From Erythrobacter sp. EC-HK427 (lineage in GTDB: Bacteria > Pseudomonadota > Alphaproteobacteria > Sphingomonadales > Sphingomonadaceae): a stretch of 64,000 bases of DNA. Position numbers and translations under genes: made by a program. Each line of letters starts with the position of its first letter. Position 1 is the stretch's first letter. Under the pieces are notes generated by a model that did no database searches, was not told the origin of the DNA, and worked only from the letters and a program-made list of their open reading frames with translations. Shown one piece after another: positions 57,059-64,000 of this stretch. The stretch is taken from positions 1,368,292 through 1,432,291 of the forward strand of contig NZ_LR701479.1 of the NCBI RefSeq assembly GCF_902498745.1, given 5' to 3'.

Positions 57059-57607
57059 ATGCGCGGCACATTCGCTCTTCTGGCAGCAGTGGCGGCACTG
57101 GCCGCGTGCGGGGGCGAAGCGCCCGAACCGGTGGTGGAAGAAACCGGCATTCCTGAAGAACTGGCGCGCAATGTCTCGCCCGAAGCAGCGGAACGGGCTG
57201 CAGAGGCGCAAGCGCTCGGCACGCCGATGGCGGAGCGGGTGGCGACCATCGGCCTCGTCAACAAGCGCAACAATGATACCCGCGATCTGGAAATGCGCCC
57301 CGGCGAGCAGCAGCGGATCGACAATGTCATCATCCGCCTCGCCGCGTGCGAGCGCACCGCGCCGTGGGAAGACCCGCAGCAGACCGGCGCTTTTGTGCAG
57401 GTGCTGGTGAACGAACGCCCCGCTGCGGGGGAAGAACCGCAATGGGTGACGGTGTTTTCCGGCTGGCTGTTCAAGGAATCGCCCAGCCTCAACGTGGTGG
57501 AACACCCGGTCTATGATGTCTGGGTGAAGGACTGCGCGATGAGCTTCCCCGGAGAGGAAGACGCGCCCGACGCGCCCGCATCCGAACCCGCTGCCGAAGA
57601 GGCCTGA
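57059..57607 (+). CDS. DUF2155 domain lipoprotein
   Basis: A 182-aa lipoprotein with lipobox LAAC and the DUF2155 block: QQRIDNVIIRLAACERTAPW, GAFVQVLVNE, FSGWLFKESPSLNVVEHPVY and VWVKDCAMSFP. Its C-terminal tail is Glu/Asp/Pro-rich. The last 97 bases overlap the aat coding sequence on the other strand. Function unknown. Confidence 0.9.
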   Translation: MRGTFALLAAVAALAACGGEAPEPVVEETGIPEELARNVSPEAAERAAEAQALGTPMAERVATIGLVNKRNNDTRDLEMRPGEQQRIDNVIIRLAACERTAPWEDPQQTGAFVQVLVNERPAAGEEPQWVTVFSGWLFKESPSLNVVEHPVYDVWVKDCAMSFPGEEDAPDAPASEPAAEEA

Positions 57608-58293
57608 TATACCGCTTCGAGAGCTTCGGGCAGCGTCATTAGGGTTGAACCCGCGCGCGCCGCGCGGAGCATTTCGAGATAGCGTTCGCGGCTCACCTCC
57701 ACCGCGCCCAGCGACGCAAGGTGGCCGGTGATGAACTGGCAATCGAGCAGACGGTATCCCGCCCGCCGCATCAGCGCGACCAGCCATGCCAGCGCGACCT
57801 TGCTGGCATTGTCGGCGCGGCTGAACATACTCTCGCCGCAGAACACGCGGTCAAACGCCACGCCATACAGTCCGCCGACCAGCGCGCCATCGCGCCAGCA
57901 TTCGACCGAATGGGCAAAGCCGTGGCGGTGCAGATTGCGGTAACTCGCATCGATCACATGGCTGATCCAGGTTTCGGGATGATCGGGGCGCGGCTGCGCG
58001 CAGGCATCGATCACCGCCGCAAAATCGCCATCGACGCGCACGGTGAAGCGATCCTGCTTGATGATCTTCATCAGCGATTTCGAGCAGCGGAAGCTATCGA
58101 GCGGCAGAATCGCCCGCTGGCGCGGCTCGACCCAGAACACCTCCTCGTCTTGCCGCGAATCGGCCATCGGGAACAGCCCGCTGCGATAGGCGAGGAGCAG
58201 CGTTTCGGGCGGAATGATCGGGGGCGCGGGCGCGTGCATCGCCGCGACAATAGCAGCTGCGCCGGCGTGCGTCGCCACTTCCCTGCTTGCCAT
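57511..58293 (-). CDS. aat: Leucyl/phenylalanyl-tRNA-protein transferase
   Basis: Adds Leu or Phe to N-terminal Lys/Arg, marking proteins for ClpAP (N-end rule). The protein matches Aat: LLLAYRSGLFPMADSRQDEEVFWVEP, RQRAILPLDSF, SVECWRDGALVGGLYG, FCGESMFSR, and DCQFITGHLASLGA. The ATG at 58293 (260 aa) is assumed; ATG 58239 is also plausible, and neither has a good ribosome site. A 30-residue low-complexity tail (after AVYQ) overlaps the DUF2155 gene antisense. Confidence 0.92.
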   Translation of the reverse strand: MASREVATHAGAAAIVAAMHAPAPPIIPPETLLLAYRSGLFPMADSRQDEEVFWVEPRQRAILPLDSFRCSKSLMKIIKQDRFTVRVDGDFAAVIDACAQPRPDHPETWISHVIDASYRNLHRHGFAHSVECWRDGALVGGLYGVAFDRVFCGESMFSRADNASKVALAWLVALMRRAGYRLLDCQFITGHLASLGAVEVSRERYLEMLRAARAGSTLMTLPEALEAVYQASSAAGSDAGASGASSSPGKLIAQSFTQTS

Positions 58294-58328
58294 CGCCCGC
58301 GCCGCGTTATAGAGGCGCACCTCCCTGC

Positions 58329-58404
58329 AGGGGTGTAGCTCAGTTGGTAGAGCATCGGTCTCCAAAACCGAGGGTCATGGGTTCGAGTCCCTTCGCCCCT
58401 GCCA
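58329..58404 (+). tRNA. tRNA-Trp (anticodon CCA)
   Basis: A 76-base cloverleaf: acceptor AGGGGTG/CGCCCCT, D arm AGCTCAGTTGGTAGAGC, anticodon stem TCGGT/ACCGA with loop CTCCAAA, T arm with GGTTCGAGTCC, discriminator G, and encoded CCA. In many bacteria it precedes secE; here two other transcription units lie between. Confidence 0.97.
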
Positions 58405-58418
58405 TTTTTTTCGAAACC

Positions 58419-58509
58419 GCATCCGCGCTTTCGTCCTCGGTGCTGTTCGCTCCGCCGGGACTGCGTTCCGGCTGCGCGGCACCTGCGGGTCGCGCCGTGC
58501 GCTCGGTCG
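58419..58509. repeat. 91-bp dispersed repeat, copy 2
   Basis: Matches 4041-4131 in the same orientation with about six mismatches in 91 bases, all transitions. It starts 14 bases after the tRNA-Trp CCA end. Confidence 0.85.
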
Positions 58510-58535
58510 CTCTGCGAGCGATTGATGCCTCTCGA

Positions 58536-58590
58536 TCCTCCCCGGAACGGGGAGGGGGACCATCCGCAGGGTGGTGGAGGGGCCGCCTAG
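58536..58590. repeat. G-rich repeat, short copy
   Basis: CCTCCCCGGAACGGGGAGG palindrome followed by GGGACCATCCGCAGGGTGG and TGGAGGGG. Related to the longer G-rich inverted repeats but lacking a clear second half. It directly precedes the GT87-like gene. Confidence 0.65.
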
Positions 58591-58630
58591 GCTCTACCTT
58601 CCATTAACCATATTCCATTACCGCGCTCAT

Positions 58631-59788
58631 ATGACCGCGCGCATCCTCGACCACCTCCGCTCCGCAGACTGGCTGACGCCTGATCGTGTGCGCGGATATG
58701 CGGTGATTCTTGCGCTTGCGAGCCTCGCGCTGCTAGTGAACAGTTATCTCAAGGCGATGGGGCCGGACGGGAGCGATTTTCTCGCCTTTTGGGGCGCGGG
58801 CCATGTCGCGCTCGCTGGCGATCCGGCTGCGGCCTATGATCTGGCGGTGCAGGAGCGGGTGCAGACCGGCACGGGCAGCAGCGGCTGGTTCGCTTTCGTC
58901 AATCCGCCGCCCTTCCTGTTCCTTGCCGCGCCCTTCGGTGCCTTGCCCTTTCCGGTGGCGTGGATTGTCTGGGTGGCGGTGACCTACGCGCTCTGGGCCT
59001 GGGCGGGCATCCGTGCCTTTCCGCGCCTCTGGCCGCTGGTGCTGGTCTTTCCCGGAGCCTTGCTCGCCGCCGGGCACGCGCAGACCGGGCTGCTGACGGG
59101 CGCGCTGCTGCTGGGCGGGGTGGCGCTGGTGGACAAGCGCCCGCTGCTGGCAGGAGCATTGCTCGGCGCGCTCGTTATCAAGCCGCATCTGGCGTTGCTC
59201 ATCCCCTTCTGGCTGGCGGGTGCAGGACGGTGGAAAGCCTTTGCCGCCACTGGCGCGGCTGCGGCGGGCTGTCTTGGCCTGTCTTGGCTCGCCTTCGGCA
59301 CCGAAACCATGCTCGCCTATACCACCAGTTGGGACGCGAGTGCGGCGCTGATGCGCAGCGCCGATGCGGCATTCTATCTGCGCATGGCTACGCCTTACAG
59401 CCAGCTGAGCCTCTTTGCACCGGAGACGCTGGCGCTGGCGGTGCACGGCGTGATCGCACTGGCGATGATCGGGCTGGCGACACTCGCGGCGCGGCGTTTC
59501 ACCGGCGATCTGCTCGCGAGCGGCGCACTGGTGCTCGCCGCGACCGCGCTCACCTCGCCTTACCTGTTCAGCTATGATCTGCCCTTCCTGATCCTGCCCG
59601 TGCTGTGGCTGGTGCGCGAGGGGCTGGCGCGGGGTTTTCGCGATTACGAAAAGCTGGCGCTCGTCCTGCTTTGGGCCGCGCCCTACGCGACGCGCGCGGC
59701 GGCGCTCCCGCTGGGCGTGAACCTCATGCCGCTCGCCAGCCTGCTGCTCGTCTGGCTGGTGTGGAGCCGGGGCGGCACCGAGCGTTAA
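58631..59788 (+). CDS. GT87-like (DUF2029) polytopic membrane protein
   Basis: A 385-aa protein with about ten membrane helices, GSDFLAFWGAGHVALAGDPA near the N-terminus, VNPPPFLFLAAPFG, the GALLALVIKPHL-type block (LLGALVIKPHLALLIP) and LTSPYLFSYDLPFLILP. This matches the glycosyltransferase 87/DUF2029 family (polyprenol-linked mannose or other sugar donors in actinobacteria). Substrate unknown here. ATG 58631. Confidence 0.85.
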   Translation: MTARILDHLRSADWLTPDRVRGYAVILALASLALLVNSYLKAMGPDGSDFLAFWGAGHVALAGDPAAAYDLAVQERVQTGTGSSGWFAFVNPPPFLFLAAPFGALPFPVAWIVWVAVTYALWAWAGIRAFPRLWPLVLVFPGALLAAGHAQTGLLTGALLLGGVALVDKRPLLAGALLGALVIKPHLALLIPFWLAGAGRWKAFAATGAAAAGCLGLSWLAFGTETMLAYTTSWDASAALMRSADAAFYLRMATPYSQLSLFAPETLALAVHGVIALAMIGLATLAARRFTGDLLASGALVLAATALTSPYLFSYDLPFLILPVLWLVREGLARGFRDYEKLALVLLWAAPYATRAAALPLGVNLMPLASLLLVWLVWSRGGTER

Positions 59789-59939
59789 CTTGAAGCGCGT
59801 CCAGCATTAACAAAACTGAACCTCCGCAAAATATCCGCGCCACCGGCAATTCAGATTGGAGGCGGTAGACCGTTCTTTACTGACGACGAGCCGAGGCAAG
59901 TCGCAGCACCGGAACACAGGTCAATCAAGGAGGCCGGAT

Positions 59940-60089
59940 ATGTCGAGTAGGTATTACACGTCGAGCCGCGGCGATACATGGACCAACCCGCGTCCGTGGA
60001 GCGATGCCAGCCTGCGCTATGCCACCTATGGCAAGGTGCAGCCGATGCAGGAGCCGACCTGGCTTGAGCGTCTGCTGGGTCGCGGCTGA
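59940..60089 (+). CDS. 49-aa small protein with a strong ribosome-binding site
   Basis: Short ORF preceded by AAGGAGG at ideal spacing and followed by a rho-independent terminator, so it is very likely expressed. The peptide is rich in Ser/Tyr/Arg/Trp (SSRYYTSSRGDTWTNPRPW) and ends PTWLERLLGRG, which could be a short amphipathic helix. Family not recognised. It lies between the GT87-like gene and the convergent symporter gene. Confidence 0.75.
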   Translation: MSSRYYTSSRGDTWTNPRPWSDASLRYATYGKVQPMQEPTWLERLLGRG

Positions 60090-60113
60090 CCGCGATGTCC
60101 TTGCAGCCAAAGC

Positions 60114-60151
60114 AAAGGGCCGGAAGCTGCACCCAGCTCCCGGCCCTTTTT
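60114..60151. terminator. Rho-independent terminator after the 49-aa gene
   Basis: AAAGGGCCGG pairs with CCGGCCCTTT, with inner AGCTG/CAGCT, followed by a T-run. It may also serve the convergent symporter gene ending at 60178. Confidence 0.9.
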
Positions 60152-60177
60152 GATGTGTTCGCTCTGCGCGAGCCTGC

Positions 60178-61743
60178 TTAATACTCGTTCGGCTCTTCCG
60201 GCGTATCTTCGGTGTGCGTGCGGCCAGCGGTGCGATCACCGCGCGCCAGCTTGAACACCACGCCCGACAGCAGCGCCAGCGCGAGCAGGTTGGGCAGCGC
60301 CATCGCAGCGTTGGAGATATCGCCCAGACGCCACACCAGCTCCAGATCCTGCGTCGAACCGATATAGATCACTACGCACCACAGCACGCGCCAGATCATG
60401 TGCAGGACCTTTTCCCCGCCACGGGTCGAACCGGGCACGCGGTCATACATAAAGGTAATCGCCCGCTCGCCGTAATAGCTCCACGTTAGCAGCGTGGTGA
60501 AGACGAACAGGATGAGCGCCACCGAGGCGATCAGCGTGCCGAGCGGAATGCCGACGATCTGCAGCGGGAACGCCGCCGCAAACGCGCCGCTGGTCATGGC
60601 AAAGCCGTTCAGGTCAGAATTCCACGCATGGGGCACAGGCTGCCCGCCGCCGGTGAAATCGCCCTGCACGGTCAGGATCACCAGCGCGGTCATTGTGCAG
60701 ATCACGATGGTATCGATGAAGGTGCCCAGCATCGCCATCCGGCCCTGCTGTTCGGGATCGTCGGTTTGCGCCACGGCGTGGGCGATGGCGGTGGAGCCTT
60801 GGCCGGCCTCGTTCGAGAAGAGCCCGCGCGCCACACCGGCCCGCATCGCGATGATGATCGCCGCACCAAGGAAGCCGCCGGTGGCCGATTGCGCGTTAAA
60901 CGCACCGTGGAAGATCAGGCCGAAGGTTTCGCCCAAATCGCCGAAATTGAGGATCAGCGCGATCAGCGCCATCACGATATACGCGCCCGCCATGAACGGC
61001 ACGACCTTCTCCGCCACGCTGCCGATCGACTTGATGCCGCCGATAATGACGATGAAAACGAGGATCGCGGTGATCAGGCCGCCCATCCATTCCTCGATGC
61101 CGAACAGCTCGTTCATGCCGTCGGCAATCGCGTTAGCCTGGATCGAGTTGCCCGTCACCACAGCAGAGAACAGCGTGCCGAGGCAGAAGACGATGGCGAG
61201 CCACGTCCATTTCTTGCCCAGCCCCATCATGATGTAGGTCATCGGGCCGCCGCGATAGACGCCGTCGGAGGTCTTCTCGCGGAAGCGGATGGCCAGCGAC
61301 CCTTCGGCAAAGGCCAGTGCCATGCCGAACAGGGCGGTGATCCACATCCAGAAGATCGCGCCCGGGCCGCCCAGGGTGATGGCGGTCGCCACGCCGGCGA
61401 GGTTCCCCGTGCCGACTTGTCCGGACAGCGCGGTAGAGAGCGCCGCAAAGGGCGAAATCTCGCCACTGCCCGAACCCTTGCGCCCGGCAAACAGGCCCTT
61501 GAACGCGCTGCCCAGCTTGACGATGGGATAGAAGCGCAGCCCGATCATCATCCACAGGCCCATGCCCAGCAGCGCGATGATCATCGGTGGCAGCGGGATG
61601 ACTTCCGCCCCGTTCCACGTGCCGACCCAGATAAAGTCGGAAACATTCGTTACGTGGTCGATCAGGCCGACCGGTGCCTCTGGTGCTGCCACTTGGAACC
61701 CCTTGGTAAATTTTCCCCGAAGGACAGGGGTGCTAAAGCCCAA
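60178..61743 (-). CDS. Alanine or glycine:cation symporter (AGCS family)
   Basis: A 521-aa membrane protein of the AGCS (sodium:alanine symporter) family, importing alanine or glycine with Na+ or H+. Visible: GTGNLAGVATAITLGGPGAIFWMW, TLFSAVVTGNSIQANAIADG, RGLFSNEAGQGSTAIAHAVA and VLTWSYYGERA. About eleven helices. No regulator is adjacent. Confidence 0.93.
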   Translation of the reverse strand: MGFSTPVLRGKFTKGFQVAAPEAPVGLIDHVTNVSDFIWVGTWNGAEVIPLPPMIIALLGMGLWMMIGLRFYPIVKLGSAFKGLFAGRKGSGSGEISPFAALSTALSGQVGTGNLAGVATAITLGGPGAIFWMWITALFGMALAFAEGSLAIRFREKTSDGVYRGGPMTYIMMGLGKKWTWLAIVFCLGTLFSAVVTGNSIQANAIADGMNELFGIEEWMGGLITAILVFIVIIGGIKSIGSVAEKVVPFMAGAYIVMALIALILNFGDLGETFGLIFHGAFNAQSATGGFLGAAIIIAMRAGVARGLFSNEAGQGSTAIAHAVAQTDDPEQQGRMAMLGTFIDTIVICTMTALVILTVQGDFTGGGQPVPHAWNSDLNGFAMTSGAFAAAFPLQIVGIPLGTLIASVALILFVFTTLLTWSYYGERAITFMYDRVPGSTRGGEKVLHMIWRVLWCVVIYIGSTQDLELVWRLGDISNAAMALPNLLALALLSGVVFKLARGDRTAGRTHTEDTPEEPNEY

Positions 61744-61835
61744 AACGCCGCCTGCAAAGCCCCTCTGTCACATTTGCAACCAGTTTTGCCGAAACGGGAC
61801 GTGTCACGCATCGGCAGCGGATGCGCGCGATGCTC

Positions 61836-61857
61836 TTGCCAAGCGGCACCTTGGCAA
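61836..61857. promoter_or_regulatory. Perfect inverted repeat upstream of secE
   Basis: TTGCCAAG-CGGCAC-CTTGGCAA, an 8-bp perfect palindrome. TTGCCA could double as a -35 element with a weak -10 (CTAGAT) 16 bases downstream. It could be an operator or just a hairpin in the secE leader. The 239-bp gap otherwise holds a small hairpin (CCAAG...CTTGG) near 61907 and no further recognisable gene. Confidence 0.35.
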
Positions 61858-61982
61858 CTAGATAGCCGGGTGTCTTCCGACATTGGAAATTCACGCAGCC
61901 CCTCCCAAGAAGTGCTTGGGGCGGCGCGAAGTCCTACCCGGAAGGCGGCGCAATTGTGTGAAAGTTGAGAGCGAGAGCCGCT

Positions 61983-62204
61983 ATGGCCGAGGAAAAGAGC
62001 ACCGCCGTCAAAACCCGCACCAGCCCGGGCGAATTCGTCCGTCAGGTGCGTTCGGAAACCAGCAAGGTCGTCTGGCCGACGCGCGAGGAAACCACCCGCA
62101 CGGCGATTTTCGTCGGCATCATGGTGGTGGTGCTGTCGCTGTTTTTCCTGGCGGTCGATTCGACCTTCGGCTGGGTCGTTCGGCAATTGCTCGAACTGCT
62201 CTGA
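61983..62204 (+). CDS. secE: Preprotein translocase subunit SecE
   Basis: A 73-aa single-helix SecE: polar N-terminus with EFVRQVRSETSKVVWPTREETTRT, then a transmembrane helix (about 45-65). Part of SecYEG. It is followed by nusG after 46 bp, the conserved bacterial order. Confidence 0.95.
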   Translation: MAEEKSTAVKTRTSPGEFVRQVRSETSKVVWPTREETTRTAIFVGIMVVVLSLFFLAVDSTFGWVVRQLLELL

Positions 62205-62250
62205 TCCGCGCCGCACATTCGGGAAATTTGAGGGAAATTAGAGACACGTT

Positions 62251-62790
62251 ATGGCTGCCCGCTGGTATATTATTCACGCCTATTCCGGTTTCGAAAACAA
62301 GGTGCGCGATGCGATCATCGCTGAAGCCGAACGCCTCGGCCTCTCCGAAGGGGTAGAGGAAGTGCAGGTGCCCACCGAAACCGTGACCGAAATCAAGCGC
62401 GGCAAGAAGGTACAGACCGAACGCAAGTTCATGCCCGGCTATGTGCTGGCCAAGCTGAACATGACGGATGATGTCTATCACCTGGTCAAGAACACTCCCA
62501 AGGTGACCGGCTTCCTCGGCAGCGGCAACAAGCCGCAGGCGATTTCCGAACGCGAAGCCGCCCGCTATTTCGGCGGCGTGGAAGAAGCCAAGGCTGCGCC
62601 GAAGAAAGACATCAGCGTCGATTACGAAATCGGCGATGCGGTCAAGGTGCTGGAAGGCCCGTTCGCCAGCTTCAACGGCGAAGTCGAGGAACTCGATTTC
62701 GACAAGGCGAAGGTCAAGGTCAGCGTCTCGATCTTCGGCCGCGCGACTCCGGTGGAACTGGACTTCGATCAGGTCGAACTGGTGAAGTAG
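62251..62790 (+). CDS. nusG: Transcription termination/antitermination protein NusG
   Basis: A 179-aa NusG: N-terminal NGN domain (RWYIIHAYSGFENKVRD, FMPGYVLAKLNMTDDVYHLV) and C-terminal KOW domain (GDAVKVLEGPFASFNGEVEEL). Binds RNAP and ribosome/Rho. The gene is followed by a terminator, not by rplK, so the usual secE-nusG-L11 arrangement is interrupted here by a convergent protease gene. Confidence 0.97.
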   Translation: MAARWYIIHAYSGFENKVRDAIIAEAERLGLSEGVEEVQVPTETVTEIKRGKKVQTERKFMPGYVLAKLNMTDDVYHLVKNTPKVTGFLGSGNKPQAISEREAARYFGGVEEAKAAPKKDISVDYEIGDAVKVLEGPFASFNGEVEELDFDKAKVKVSVSIFGRATPVELDFDQVELVK

Positions 62791-62815
62791 GGGCTACCTG
62801 CCAGAGGCAATCTCC

Positions 62816-62851
62816 AAAAGGGGCGGGCATCGCGGATGCCTGCCCCTTTTT
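62816..62851. terminator. Rho-independent terminator after nusG
   Basis: A 12-bp stem GGGGCGGGCATC/GATGCCTGCCCC (one G-U) with an A-run before and T-run after. Works for nusG and possibly for the convergent protease gene. Confidence 0.92.
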
Positions 62852-62872
62852 GCTTTCAGGAACAGTCCAGCC

Positions 62873-63697
62873 TCAGCCAAACCACCCCATCGTCTCGCCA
62901 TAGGCGGCGCTCATAACGATTGTATCGACCGCTGCATGGGCGAGGATGCAGGCCCACAGGTTCCCGTTCATCCGCCAGCGCAGCCAGCCGAGGAACAGGC
63001 CGACCGTCCCCGTCACCAGCACGCCGCCCCAGCCTTGATAGGCGTGGGGGAGGCCGAACAGCGCCGCTTGGATGAAGATCACCAGCCACGGCTTGCCGCG
63101 CAGGCCGGATACGCGGGCGAGGCGATCCATCAGGAAGCCGCGATAGAGCAATTCCTCGCCCGCGCCCGCCGCCAGCCACGCCACACCGACGATCCACAGC
63201 GCGAACATGGTCGGGCTTTCGGTCACCAGATCGAGCACGAGGCTGGCATCGGGCACGCCCAGTCCCAACTCTCCGGCAAGCCCGCCCACGCCGATGAAAA
63301 TGGCGAAAATCATCCCCGTTCCCGCCGCTGCCCACAGCAGTGTGAGCGGCCAGCCGATGAGTGGCGGGCGCAATGTCCACGCCGCGCCCACCCGCCCCTC
63401 GCGCCGCAGCCACAGCCATGCGACGAACAGGCCTGCCGCCATGCCGACAGTGATGGTCAGCCAGACGGTAAAGGAATTGAGCGCAGGCTCGCCCGGCGCG
63501 CCGCTTTCGAAATGCGCCAGCGCGGCGGGAATGGCGGGCGCGGTGCTGGCGGCGAAATACACCACCGCCACGGTGATAATCTGCGCGATCAGCAAGCCCC
63601 AGCCGAGCGTTTCCACCGCTGGCGGGGGGAAAGTGACACCACGTTTGCGCGGCGCTATCCCCGGCGCGACGGCAAGCACTTCTGCCGGATTGTCCAT
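62873..63697 (-). CDS. CPBP family intramembrane metalloprotease
   Basis: A 274-aa membrane protein with about seven helices and the CPBP/Abi motifs AGEELLYRGFL (EExxxR, zinc/active-site Glu), FGLPHAYQGWGG, and the C-terminal HAAVDTIV. Related to CAAX proteases and bacteriocin-immunity proteins; substrate unknown. ATG 63697. Confidence 0.9.
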   Translation of the reverse strand: MDNPAEVLAVAPGIAPRKRGVTFPPPAVETLGWGLLIAQIITVAVVYFAASTAPAIPAALAHFESGAPGEPALNSFTVWLTITVGMAAGLFVAWLWLRREGRVGAAWTLRPPLIGWPLTLLWAAAGTGMIFAIFIGVGGLAGELGLGVPDASLVLDLVTESPTMFALWIVGVAWLAAGAGEELLYRGFLMDRLARVSGLRGKPWLVIFIQAALFGLPHAYQGWGGVLVTGTVGLFLGWLRWRMNGNLWACILAHAAVDTIVMSAAYGETMGWFG

Positions 63698-64000
63698 GAT
63701 CGATCCCTGTTGTCCTATTCATCCTCCTTTGCGCGGGGCGGGGCAGAGGCGCAAGGGTATCGTGGGGCTTTCCTACACCAGCGGCGTTTTGGCAGGGCCG
63801 TGGGGTATGCCCGAGCCAAAAACCTTTGTTCACGAAACTGCGCTTTCCCCTCCTGCAAACGACAGCCGGGGTTTTGCTTCTGGACTGTGTAACAGGTGTA
63901 ACAGGTTCGGCTTTGCGGCGATGCTTCCGGCGCAGCAAAGTGCTTGCAAAAGCGGGCCGAGGCGCTATCTGCGCCGCTCCCTTACCAACAGTTCGGGAAT
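63698..64000. other. Non-coding region at the right edge with a likely promoter
   Basis: 303 bases without a supportable gene. It holds a short direct repeat (GTGTAACAG/GTGTAACAG around 63886-63905) and, close to the edge, a promoter-like pair described separately. The transcription unit it serves lies beyond the window. Confidence 0.7.
63943..63970 (+). promoter_or_regulatory. Strong-looking sigma70-type promoter reading out of the window
   Basis: CTTGCA (63943-63948) and CTATCT (63965-63970) with 16-base spacing, close to the alphaproteobacterial housekeeping consensus (CTTGAC-17-CTATAT). It points rightward; the downstream gene is not visible. Confidence 0.55.

Noticed and set aside
58329-58590. 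tRNA-Trp as the attachment site of an integrated element
   Set aside because: There is no integrase, no second tRNA 3'-end copy and no foreign gene block beside it; only repeats follow.

Overview
The window looks like chromosomal core DNA from a GC-rich alphaproteobacterium of the order Sphingomonadales, most likely an Erythrobacteraceae member. This is inferred from gene content only: NDUFA12-like, DUF2155, DUF1674 (SDHAF4-like) and DUF192 proteins, an NDUFA12/DUF2155/aat neighbourhood, a PHA-system protein, and dispersed inverted repeats of a kind common in sphingomonads. Genes are densely packed and often overlap by 1-4 bases (ATGA/GTGA). There is no phage, IS transposase, CRISPR array or rRNA operon. 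Two tRNAs are present, Lys(TTT) and Trp(CCA).

Layout. 1-4.7 kb: amidohydrolase N-terminus, glutathione-dependent formaldehyde dehydrogenase, aldehyde dehydrogenase, a GST and MsrB. 4.8-10.8 kb: class A PBP1a, then DegP and HflK/HflC on the other strand, an envelope quality-control block. 10.9-20 kb: ApbC/Mrp, a molybdopterin hydroxylase large subunit broken by an in-frame TGA, ferrochelatase, an RsmB-like rRNA methyltransferase, MsrA, an exported methyltransferase-like protein, N-carbamoylputrescine amidase and FolK. 21.1-27 kb: a 1963-aa multidomain RTX extracellular nuclease. 27.1-35.2 kb: the propionyl-CoA to succinyl-CoA operon (pccB, mce, methylmalonyl-CoA mutase, pccA) interspersed with small orphan genes and repeats. 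35.4-38.7 kb: two crotonase-family enzymes and methylmalonate-semialdehyde dehydrogenase, which feed propionyl-CoA into that operon. 38.7-46.2 kb: small secreted proteins, a polysaccharide deacetylase, DUF2891, a fused 5-oxoprolinase and a TonB-like protein. 46.3-52.6 kb: ManC, DUF2721, PHA-system protein, XpaC/TelA pair, DUF389 and MAPEG proteins. 52.6-58.3 kb: a Tat-type secreted protein, fatty acyl-AMP ligase, RecX, DUF192, NDUFA12, DUF2155 and Aat. 58.3-64 kb: tRNA-Trp, a GT87-like membrane protein, a 49-aa conserved-looking small protein, an AGCS symporter, SecE-NusG and a CPBP protease, ending in a strong-looking promoter.

The most striking signal is in the methylmalonyl pathway operon. 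Two different families of palindromic intergenic repeat sit in frame inside two of its enzymes, at interdomain or surface positions of the mutase and of the PccA carboxylase. A third repeat separates the epimerase gene from a second, diverged copy of its own first 13 codons. A 91-bp repeat occurs twice, 54 kb apart, each time just downstream of a gene end (GST and tRNA-Trp). No obviously new defence or biosynthetic system was found. All calls rest on reading the sequence and family knowledge; no database search was run.
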